Shown here one piece after another: positions 34,704-41,856 of a DNA stretch of 64,000 nt (its first letter is position 1; every line of letters begins with the position of its first letter). Source of the stretch: an uncultured Clostridia bacterium (lineage in GTDB: Bacteria > Bacillota > Clostridia > Oscillospirales > Ruminococcaceae); the NCBI GenBank assembly GCA_944387885.1, contig CALXGR010000002.1, forward strand, positions 82,746 to 146,745, given 5' to 3'. Below the pieces are notes generated by a model. That model saw nothing but the letters and a program-made list of their open reading frames with translations, searched no databases and was not told where the DNA came from. A program made the position numbers and the translations under genes.

Positions 34704-35381
34704 ATGGCTGAAAATAAAGTTTCCAAAATGTCCTACCTGACCAACGGCATTATTAAGGAAAACCCCACTCTGCGGCTGGTCCTGGGTACCTGCCCCACCC
34801 TGGCGGTCACCACTGCGGTGTCCAACGCTCTGGGTATGGGCGCTGCAGCCACCTTCGTGCTGATCTGCTCCAACGTGGTAATTTCTGCCCTGCGGAAGGT
34901 CATTCCCGATAAGGTGCACCTGCCCTGCTATATCACCATTATTGCTACCTTCGTTACCATCGTTCAGATGCTGGTAAAGGCTTTCTTCCCCGATCTGGAC
35001 GCTGCTCTGGGCGTATACCTGCCCCTGATCGTGGTTAACTGCATCATCCTGGGCCGTGCCGAGATGTTTGCCTGCAAGCACACCGTCTTTGAGTCCGCTC
35101 TGGACGGCGTGGGCATGGGCATCGGCTTTACCCTGGCTCTGCTGGGCATGGCTTCCATCCGTGAGATCATCGGCGCCGGCAGCTGGCTGGGAATCACCAT
35201 CGTCCCCGAAAGCATCGACCGGATGACCATTATGACCTCCGCTCCCGGCGGCTTCTTCACCTTTGGCCTGCTCATGGCTGCTGTGGTGTGGTATGAGACC
35301 AAGACCAACAACAAGATCGAGCGGAAACTCTGTGTAGAGAAAGCCGAAGAAGCTAAAGAACAGAAAGGGGAGGAGAACTAA
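34704..35381 (+). CDS. rnfE: Rnf complex subunit RnfE
   Basis: An integral membrane subunit of 225 residues with six hydrophobic helices, homologous to NqrD. Conserved features are NPTLRLVLGTCPTLAVT (including the cysteine of the membrane iron site) and NCIILGRAEMFA with its second cysteine. The stop overlaps the rnfA start by one base. Confidence 0.95.
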   Translation: MAENKVSKMSYLTNGIIKENPTLRLVLGTCPTLAVTTAVSNALGMGAAATFVLICSNVVISALRKVIPDKVHLPCYITIIATFVTIVQMLVKAFFPDLDAALGVYLPLIVVNCIILGRAEMFACKHTVFESALDGVGMGIGFTLALLGMASIREIIGAGSWLGITIVPESIDRMTIMTSAPGGFFTFGLLMAAVVWYETKTNNKIERKLCVEKAEEAKEQKGEEN

Positions 35382-35974
35382 TGGCTAAACTGCTTAGCAT
35401 CCTGTTCACCATGATTCTGGTGGACAACTATGTGCTGGTCAAGTTTCTGGGAATCTGCCCCTTCCTGGGTGTTTCCAAGAAGCTGGACAGTGCATTTGGC
35501 ATGTCCTGCGCCGTTACCTTCGTAATGGTGCTGGCTACCGCTGTTACTTGGCCCCTGATGACCTACCTGCTGATTCCCAATGGCCTGGATTACCTGCAGA
35601 CCATCGTGTTCATCCTGGTCATCGCCGTGCTGGTACAGTTTATTGAGATCGTACTGCATAAGTATATGCCCCCTCTGTATAACAGCCTGGGTGTGTATCT
35701 GCCTCTGATCACCACCAACTGCTGTGTGCTGGGTGTTACCATTCTCAACTTCACCAACGGCTACAACTACGTGGAAAGCCTGTTCTGCGCTGCCGGCTCC
35801 GGCCTGGGCTTTATGCTGGCCATGGTTCTGTTCAGCGGCGTTCGTTCCCGCGTGGAGGCTGCTAACCCTCCCGCCTGCTTTAAGGGCCTGCCCATCACCC
35901 TGGTGGCTGCCGCCATTACCGCTCTGTCCTTCACCGGCTTCGGCGGTATCGTGGCCAGCATCTTCGGTGTGTAA
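35381..35974 (+). CDS. rnfA: Rnf complex subunit RnfA
   Basis: An integral subunit of 197 residues with six hydrophobic helices, homologous to NqrE and to RnfE. FLGICPFLGVSKK and LITTNCCVLGV hold the cysteines that, together with RnfE, bind an iron centre in the membrane. It shares one base with rnfE. Confidence 0.95.
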   Translation: MAKLLSILFTMILVDNYVLVKFLGICPFLGVSKKLDSAFGMSCAVTFVMVLATAVTWPLMTYLLIPNGLDYLQTIVFILVIAVLVQFIEIVLHKYMPPLYNSLGVYLPLITTNCCVLGVTILNFTNGYNYVESLFCAAGSGLGFMLAMVLFSGVRSRVEAANPPACFKGLPITLVAAAITALSFTGFGGIVASIFGV

Positions 35975-35990
35975 TTAGGAGGGAACAAAA

Positions 35991-36788
35991 ATGAACGGTA
36001 TTGTATTTGCAGTTATTTTGGTTTCCGTTGTAGGCCTGATCGGTGCAGTGGTCCTGGTACTGGCTGCCAAGTTCATGGCTGTGTATGAAGATCCCCGTGT
36101 GGCTCAGTGCTCTGAGTGCCTGCCCGGCGCCAACTGCGGCGGCTGCGGCTATGCCGGCTGCTCCGACTACGCCCGTGCCGTGGTGGAGGGCGCTCCCGTC
36201 AACAAGTGTGCCGTAGGCGGCCCTGCCTGTGCAGCCAAGCTGGCTGAGATCATGGGCGTTGAAGCCGGCGACTCTGTGGCCAAGGCCGCTGTGGTTGCCT
36301 GCACCGGCGCCAAGAACGGAATCTGCGAGGTCAAGTTTGATTATCAGGGTATCAAGAGCTGTGCTGCAGCTGCTGCCCTGGCCGGTGGTCCCAGCGCATG
36401 CGCCTTTGGCTGTGTAGGTCTGGGCGACTGTGTGGCTGCCTGTAACTTCGATGCCATCCATGTGGTGGACGGAGTTGCTACTGTGGACCGGAGCAAGTGC
36501 GTGGGTTGCGGTGCCTGTGTTCAGGCCTGCCCCAAGAAGATCATTATGCTGGGGGATGCTCCCCAGAAGCCTGTGGTCCAGTGCTCCAACCATGAGATGG
36601 GCAAGTTCGTCATGAAGGAATGCAAGAACGGCTGCATCAGCTGTGGTCTCTGCGTTAAGAACTGCCCCGAGCAGGCTATCACTCTGGACAACTTCCTGGC
36701 CAAGATTGACTACGCCAAGTGCACCGGCTGCGGCACCTGCATTGAAAAGTGCCCCAAGAAGGTCATTCACTGGCAGAAAGATGCTTGA
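35991..36788 (+). CDS. rnfB: Rnf complex subunit RnfB
   Basis: The ferredoxin-interacting subunit. The 265-residue protein has an N-terminal membrane helix (about 4-26), a four-cysteine Fe-S domain (CSECLPGANCGGCGYAGC) and three ferredoxin-like clusters, CVGCGACVQACP, CISCGLCVKNCP and CTGCGTCIEKCP. Some members have more clusters, so this is a compact RnfB. It ends the operon before a strong terminator. Confidence 0.96.
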   Translation: MNGIVFAVILVSVVGLIGAVVLVLAAKFMAVYEDPRVAQCSECLPGANCGGCGYAGCSDYARAVVEGAPVNKCAVGGPACAAKLAEIMGVEAGDSVAKAAVVACTGAKNGICEVKFDYQGIKSCAAAAALAGGPSACAFGCVGLGDCVAACNFDAIHVVDGVATVDRSKCVGCGACVQACPKKIIMLGDAPQKPVVQCSNHEMGKFVMKECKNGCISCGLCVKNCPEQAITLDNFLAKIDYAKCTGCGTCIEKCPKKVIHWQKDA

Positions 36789-36814
36789 TTCAGGTATCTG
36801 TAACAGGTAAAACC

Positions 36815-36850
36815 ACTCCGCTCCGGAAGATTCCGGAGCGGAGTTTTTTT
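36815..36850 (+). terminator. Terminator after the rnf operon
   Basis: ACTCCGCTCCGGAA and its complement, then TTTTTTT. Confidence 0.95.
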
Positions 36851-36872
36851 GCGGGAATTTTAAAAGTGGGGG

Positions 36873-36902
36873 TTGACTTTTAGGGGAAGGGGGTGATATA
36901 AT
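36873..36902 (+). promoter_or_regulatory. tRNA-Val promoter
   Basis: TTGACT (36873-36878), 18 bases and TATAAT (36897-36902). Confidence 0.85.
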
Positions 36903-36919
36903 ATCATCTGTACCCCGAT

Positions 36920-36996
36920 GGAGGATTAGCTCAGCTGGTTAGAGCATTTGCATCACACGCAAGGGGTCTGGGGTTCGAATCCCTAATTCTCCACCA
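36920..36996 (+). tRNA. tRNA-Val (anticodon CAC)
   Basis: A full 77-base cloverleaf: acceptor GGAGGAT/ATTCTCC, D-stem GCTC/GAGC, anticodon stem TTTGC/GCAAG with loop ATCACAC, T-arm with TTCGAAT, discriminator A and encoded CCA. The anticodon CAC reads the valine codon GUG. The acceptor and anticodon stems each hold a G-T wobble. It has its own promoter and terminator. Confidence 0.95.
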
Positions 36997-37001
36997 AAAC
37001 A

Positions 37002-37050
37002 AACAAATCCGAACCTTATGCTGATTGGCAATGGGTTCGGATTTGTTGTT
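37002..37050 (+). terminator. Terminator after tRNA-Val
   Basis: AACAAATCCGAACC (37002-37015) pairs with its complement at 37034-37047 around an 18-base loop, then GTTT. Confidence 0.85.
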
Positions 37051-37067
37051 TATTGTCAAGAACGATG

Positions 37068-37104
37068 ATGCCTCTGGGATTGAAAAGTCTCAGGGGTATT
37101 TTTT
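37068..37104 (+). terminator. Second terminator before the AT-rich gene
   Basis: Twelve pairs between ATGCCTCTGGGA and TCTCAGGGGTAT (three wobbles) around an eight-base loop, then ATTTTTTG. It would insulate the next gene from tRNA transcription. Confidence 0.8.
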
Positions 37105-37137
37105 GTGCTTGCCTTCTTTTTGTGGAAAAAGTATTAA

Positions 37138-39249
37138 ATGTATGATATTCTGTTAAATACAATGCATATAAATATTTTTGACATAGGAAAGAATTTTATG
37201 ACAGATTTTGGAAGCGGATTCTACAATGCTATGGCCTTCTACCAGAACGGTGAAGAACATCTTGTAGTAACAAATGACGACAATTTGAGATTTTTGGACT
37301 TGGGGAAAACCATTGATATTTTGTCGGATGCTTTAGTGTTTTATGACCAATATAGCCTTAATTTGAGACATTGCTTTTTGTGTGAGCGATGGAATCAATG
37401 CGGATTTTTGTTTGTTCTTAGAGATTATGGTGTTAGAAATATCTTGGGTGTATATTTCAAATTGGAAATTAATGGTAAACCGGTGGATAATATTATTTAT
37501 TATCAAGATACTTTATATGGTCCGAAAAATGAAATCAAATTATATGCACAACATCAAATTCGGGATATTCATAGTGTTCGCCCAATTATTGAGCAAATTG
37601 TATATTACAATAGCTGTTATCCCAATTGCCGGCTTCTTTTTGGAACGCAGCAATTTCCACAAATAGCAGGAGAAGAAGAAATTGCTGTGATGAATCGCTT
37701 GGATCGTGAGTATAAGCGTATTACAGATAAGAAATCGAACATAGCTGGAGCTTCACACAAAAATGCCTTTTGGAGAGAAGGATTATATCCTTCATGGAAG
37801 CTTTACCCTGAAGCAGTTCGATTGCTTTGCTGGGTAAAGAGTCAAACTCAAAAAATCGAGAAAATACTGAGTAAGTTTCATGAAAATTTGAAAGACATAA
37901 ATCTTCAGCCGCCAAAGGGTGAGAACATAATTTATATTCCAATCGACTGTACATGTGACAAGCAATATAATATAAAAATGTGGCTGCTTCGAAATCATTT
38001 TATAGTGACGCGTATTGTTTCAGGGTATGATATGCTCCAATACCAAATTCCAGTCAGCTTCAACAACATAGAACTGATAATTTTAGTATATGGACAGCAT
38101 TATCAGGAACCGATTTATTGGAATTTGAAAGAAGTTGTGGGGCTTGATCACTCAGTTAACACTTACAAACAAGTCAAGGATGCCTGCCCTATTTTACAAC
38201 TCATAAAAAATACGGAAGAAGCGGTTAGTGATTACTACAGAGAAGATACTATTATTAAATCAGACATTTATCAAAAGTTTTTAGAAACCAAAAAAGAGCT
38301 GAGCCAGTGGATTGCTAAAATTTATAATCAAGCATATGAGGAATTTATAAATGCAAAAAGCATCTATGTATGGAAATCAGAATATAGACTTTTCAAGTAT
38401 ATAAATCTTTTTTATCCCGGGACAGTTTATCAGTATCATCCAGACTGGCTTGAAGGGCAATCTTTGGATATTTTTATTCCACAAGAGAATTGTGCTATAG
38501 AGTATCAGGGTGAACAGCACTACCAGGCGCTGGATTACTTCGGCGGTAAAAAAGGCTATGAGTATAGGCAAGAGCTGGATAATGTGAAGAAGGAACGGTG
38601 TAAACAGAATGGTATCTTGCTATTAGAATGGATTTATTCGGAACGCATTTGTTTCTCCGCTGTGGTTGATTTCCTCAACAAAAACTTACATGATGCACAG
38701 ATAGATAGAAATTTTTTTCTGGAAAGTCTCAAACTTAATAAGCCTGTTTTGGTTGCAGAGGAGGATAGCCTGTTTGCAACCCAAAGAGTTACAGAGAAGA
38801 AAAAGAAAGCTGATGAATTTGAAATAAGAAAATATAATTCACAAGGGGTATTAATAAATTGCTATGCTTCCGTTGAAATTGCATCGCAGGATACTGCAAT
38901 TTCGAAAACACAGATACTGAAGGCAATTTACGGGTATAATCATACAGCTGGCGGGTTTCAGTGGAAAAAGGTTAAGAGGAATGAAGAAAAGTCTAGCATA
39001 CCTCCATTAGCGAAGCCAAGACAAAACTCCGGTGAAAATGAGAGCAAGGTTGTTTATCAAATTGATTTGAATGGTACTATTTGCGCTGAATTTGGTTCAA
39101 TCAGAACCGCAGTTAGAGCAACAGGAATCAACCGAAAGTCTATATGTGATGCGTTAAGAGGACGGCAAAAAACAGCAGGAGGATACATATGGAAATATAA
39201 AGAAAATGAAGAAGGACCGGAATCCGAAATAAAGGGAAAGAATATATAA
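37138..39249 (+). CDS. AT-rich nuclease-like protein with two C-terminal NUMOD-like repeats
   Basis: A 703-residue protein, far richer in AT than its neighbours, so likely acquired. Residues 1-370 match nothing I know; C79, C82 and C88 form a possible metal site. Residues 435-515 resemble a PD-(D/E)XK nuclease of the phage/homing type: D444 in SLDIFIP, E455 and Q457 in IEYQGEQHY, FGGKKGY, then a charged helix and CKQNGILLLEWIY. Two similar repeats follow (about 561-612 and 638-687), each ending in AGG-x-x-WK, like the NUMOD1 DNA-binding modules of homing endonucleases. No strong ribosome site precedes the ATG. It may be a free-standing homing nuclease or a defence gene; I cannot decide. Confidence 0.7.
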   Translation: MYDILLNTMHINIFDIGKNFMTDFGSGFYNAMAFYQNGEEHLVVTNDDNLRFLDLGKTIDILSDALVFYDQYSLNLRHCFLCERWNQCGFLFVLRDYGVRNILGVYFKLEINGKPVDNIIYYQDTLYGPKNEIKLYAQHQIRDIHSVRPIIEQIVYYNSCYPNCRLLFGTQQFPQIAGEEEIAVMNRLDREYKRITDKKSNIAGASHKNAFWREGLYPSWKLYPEAVRLLCWVKSQTQKIEKILSKFHENLKDINLQPPKGENIIYIPIDCTCDKQYNIKMWLLRNHFIVTRIVSGYDMLQYQIPVSFNNIELIILVYGQHYQEPIYWNLKEVVGLDHSVNTYKQVKDACPILQLIKNTEEAVSDYYREDTIIKSDIYQKFLETKKELSQWIAKIYNQAYEEFINAKSIYVWKSEYRLFKYINLFYPGTVYQYHPDWLEGQSLDIFIPQENCAIEYQGEQHYQALDYFGGKKGYEYRQELDNVKKERCKQNGILLLEWIYSERICFSAVVDFLNKNLHDAQIDRNFFLESLKLNKPVLVAEEDSLFATQRVTEKKKKADEFEIRKYNSQGVLINCYASVEIASQDTAISKTQILKAIYGYNHTAGGFQWKKVKRNEEKSSIPPLAKPRQNSGENESKVVYQIDLNGTICAEFGSIRTAVRATGINRKSICDALRGRQKTAGGYIWKYKENEEGPESEIKGKNI

Positions 39250-39259
39250 CTGCTCTCTG

Positions 39260-39529
39260 TAGAATTTGTTTTTCACACAATTGCTCGATTACCGCCTCCT
39301 GTTCGATCATCCAACCAACAAACTGCCCTGTGGGCAGCTTTTTCTCCTTGACCTGCTGTTTATGGAGCAGGACTTCTTTACTGAACTCCTTAAATGCGGC
39401 CTGTGCCCGCCCGATCTGTTTGGGTAGGCACAGGCATTTTTGGGCTTGGATGTACTCTTTGCATAGGTCTGCTTGTAGTCGTTGTCGTTGTTCAGGCCGT
39501 CGAACTGCCTCTTGGCGGCCTTTCGGCTT
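39260..39529 (-). pseudogene. Relic of an unidentified charged protein
   Basis: Between the nuclease-like gene and marR, the minus strand reads about 90 codons with no start, in a highly charged, Gln-rich composition (AAFKEFSKEVLLHKQQVKEK, then WMIEQEAVIEQLCEKQ). The upstream end reads better in another frame (KAAKRQFDGLNNDNDYKQ), which suggests a frameshift in a decayed gene. The GC content is higher than in the adjacent AT-rich gene. I do not recognise the family; a mobile-element origin is a guess. Confidence 0.35.
39323..39343 (+). terminator. Possible terminator after the AT-rich gene
   Basis: CTGCCC, a TGT loop and GGGCAG followed by C and five T. It lies 74 bases past the stop and inside the relic, so it may be accidental. 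Confidence 0.4.
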
Positions 39530-39551
39530 TTACCCTGTTCGGCAAAGAATA

Positions 39552-39570
39552 AAAATCAAGTCTTGATTTT
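39552..39570 (+). promoter_or_regulatory. Palindromic operator at the marR promoter
   Basis: AAAATCAAG-T-CTTGATTTT, a perfect inverted repeat with nine-base arms, covering the -35 box. Size and position fit a MarR dimer site for autorepression. Confidence 0.7.
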
Positions 39571-39591
39571 CAATTTTAATCATACTATAAT
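39563..39591 (+). promoter_or_regulatory. marR-ABC operon promoter
   Basis: TTGATT (39563-39568), 17 bases and TATAAT (39586-39591), overlapping the palindrome. Confidence 0.8.
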
Positions 39592-39628
39592 ACCCATTGG
39601 CAATAAATGTTAGGAGGCGAACAGTTAG

Positions 39629-40135
39629 GTGGGGAACAATTCGGATTCAAACAATCCCTGTGGAAACCTGAGCTGGAAAATCAAAAGGGCAAACCGGGAA
39701 ATCAAGCGGTACATTGATAACCGGCTTTCCGTTGTGATTGACCGGGAAGCGGGCGGAATTACCGCCATGCAGGGGATGATACTTCATTATCTGTCCTCCC
39801 AGCCGGAAGGAACAGATGTATTCCAGAGAGATTTGGAAAAACAATTCAATACCGGCCGCAGTACCGTGACAGGAATTCTGCAGCTTATGGAACAGAATGA
39901 CCTGATACGCCGGGAGAGTGTGCCCCAGGATGCCCGGCTGAAAAAGCTGGTCCTGACACCCAAGGCCTACCGCATCCAGCAGGAAATCCACAACACCATT
40001 ATGGAGATGGAGGAGAAGCTGCGGAAAGACATTACCCCCGAGGAAATAGAGACCGTAGAACGGGTACTGGAAAAAATCCGGAAAAATCTTCGGAACGAGG
40101 GGAAAGAATTCAATGAAACGGAGGATAAACCATGA
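39629..40135 (+). CDS. MarR-family transcriptional regulator
   Basis: A 168-residue winged-helix repressor. DNA-binding region about residues 45-110, with FQRDLEKQFNTGRSTVTGIL as recognition helices and the wing RRESVPQDARLKKLVLT; helical ends form the dimer. It starts with GTG at 39629 after AGGAGG. The stop overlaps the first exporter gene (ATGA). It probably senses a substrate of that exporter and represses its own operon through the palindrome upstream. Confidence 0.92.
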   Translation: MGNNSDSNNPCGNLSWKIKRANREIKRYIDNRLSVVIDREAGGITAMQGMILHYLSSQPEGTDVFQRDLEKQFNTGRSTVTGILQLMEQNDLIRRESVPQDARLKKLVLTPKAYRIQQEIHNTIMEMEEKLRKDITPEEIETVERVLEKIRKNLRNEGKEFNETEDKP

Positions 40136-41856
40136 TTAAAAAACTGGCAGCACATATCGGGGAGTATAAGCTGCCCTCTTTTTTGACTCCGGTATGCATG
40201 ATACTGGAAGTTATTATGGAAATGATCATCCCCCTGCTGATGGCATCCATCATTGATGAAGGCGTCAACATGGGGGATATGGGCCATGTGGCCCGGGTGG
40301 GAGCCGTTATGCTGGCGGCAACCCTGCTCAGCCTGGCTGCCGGTATCGGCGGCGCTCACTTTGGCGCAGTGGCCAGCGCCGGCTTTGCCAAGAACCTGCG
40401 GCAGGCCATGTTCAGCCGGATTCAGGAGTACAGCTTTTCCAACATTGACAAGTACTCCACCGCCGGCCTGGTGACCCGTCTTACCACCGACGTGACCAAC
40501 GTACAGAATGCATATATGATGATTCTGAGAATGTGCTTCCGGGCTCCGGTTACCATGATCGTGGCCTTGTTCATGGCCTTCTCCATCAATGCCCGGCTGT
40601 CCAGCATCTTCCTGGTGGTTCTGGTATTCCTGGGAATCTGCCTGGCATTTATTATGAGCCGGGCTTTCCCCCTGTTCAGCCAGGTATTCAAGAAGTATGA
40701 TGCTCTGAACAGCAGCGTTCAGGAAAACGTGAACGCCATCCGGGTGGTCAAAGCCTATGTCCGGGAAGAGCATGAAAATGAAAAGTTCCGCACCGCCAGC
40801 AGCAACCTGAAAAATCTGTTTGTCAAGGCTGAAAAGATGGTCGTGCTGAATATGCCCCTTATGCAGTTCTGCTCCTACGGATGCATTCTTGTCCTCAGCT
40901 ATATGGGCGCACAGTTCATTGTGGCAGGGGACATGACCACCGGCAACCTGACCAGTATGCTCAGCTATGTAATGAACATTCTTATGAGCATGATGATGCT
41001 GAGCATGGTTTTTGTTATGATCACCATGTCCAAGGCCGCTGCAGAGCGGATCGTGGAGGTTCTGGAAGAGCAGCCCACCATCGCAGACGGCGAAGAAAAT
41101 GTCATGGATGTGAAGGACGGCTCCATTGTTTTTGACCATGTAAACTTTGCCTACAAAAAAGACGGCAATATGGTCCTGAAGGATATCTGTCTGAACATTC
41201 CGGCCGGAGCCACCGTGGGTATTCTGGGCGGTACTGGCAGCGCCAAGTCCAGCCTGGTCAACCTGATTCCCCGGCTGTATGATGTGACCGAGGGCAGTGT
41301 AAAGGTAGGCGGCCTGGATGTGCGGAAGTACAATATTGAAGCCCTCCGGGAAAGCGTGGCCGTGGTGCTGCAGAAGAATGTTCTGTTCAGCGGTACCATC
41401 AACGACAACATCCGCTGGGGCAAGGAAGATGCCACCCAGGAGGAAATTCAGGAGGTCTGCAAGCTGGCCTGTGCCGACGAGTTTATCCAGACCTTCCCTG
41501 ATAAGTACGAGACCCATATTGAGCAGGGCGGTACCAACGTGTCCGGCGGCCAGAAGCAGCGGCTTTGCATCGCCCGTGCTCTGATCAAGCGGCCCAAGGT
41601 GCTGATTCTGGACGACTCCACCAGCGCTGTGGACACTGCTACCGATGCCCGTATCCGGGAAGCCTTTGCCAAGAAGATTCCCGGCACCACCAAATTGATT
41701 ATTGCTCAGCGAATCTCCAGCGTGCAGGATTCCGATATTATTGTGGTTCTGGACGACGGCAAGATCAACGGCGTGGGCACCCATGAGGAGCTCATAGCCA
41801 ATAACCCCATCTATCGCGATGTGTATGAATCTCAGATGAAAGGAAGTGAGGAATAA
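40132..41856 (+). CDS. Heterodimeric ABC exporter half, degenerate ATPase site
   Basis: A 574-residue half-transporter with six membrane helices (about 1-310) and an ATPase domain. The Walker A reads GGTGSAKSS (Ala for the usual Gly), the signature VSGGQ, the residue after Walker B is Asp (LILDDSTSAVD) in place of the catalytic Glu, and the switch His is replaced by Gln (IAQRISS). This is the non-catalytic partner typical of asymmetric exporters such as BmrCD-like pumps. Its stop shares a base with the next gene (TAATG). Confidence 0.92.
   Translation: MIKKLAAHIGEYKLPSFLTPVCMILEVIMEMIIPLLMASIIDEGVNMGDMGHVARVGAVMLAATLLSLAAGIGGAHFGAVASAGFAKNLRQAMFSRIQEYSFSNIDKYSTAGLVTRLTTDVTNVQNAYMMILRMCFRAPVTMIVALFMAFSINARLSSIFLVVLVFLGICLAFIMSRAFPLFSQVFKKYDALNSSVQENVNAIRVVKAYVREEHENEKFRTASSNLKNLFVKAEKMVVLNMPLMQFCSYGCILVLSYMGAQFIVAGDMTTGNLTSMLSYVMNILMSMMMLSMVFVMITMSKAAAERIVEVLEEQPTIADGEENVMDVKDGSIVFDHVNFAYKKDGNMVLKDICLNIPAGATVGILGGTGSAKSSLVNLIPRLYDVTEGSVKVGGLDVRKYNIEALRESVAVVLQKNVLFSGTINDNIRWGKEDATQEEIQEVCKLACADEFIQTFPDKYETHIEQGGTNVSGGQKQRLCIARALIKRPKVLILDDSTSAVDTATDARIREAFAKKIPGTTKLIIAQRISSVQDSDIIVVLDDGKINGVGTHEELIANNPIYRDVYESQMKGSEE

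Noticed and set aside
39330..39566. 78-codon open frame on the plus strand
   Set aside because: Cys/Arg/Trp-rich reading opposite the relic; no ribosome site and no family resemblance.
36972..39628. att-site repeat of the tRNA-Val 3' end
   Set aside because: No second copy of the T-arm/acceptor sequence was found to the right of the AT-rich gene, and no integrase gene is present.
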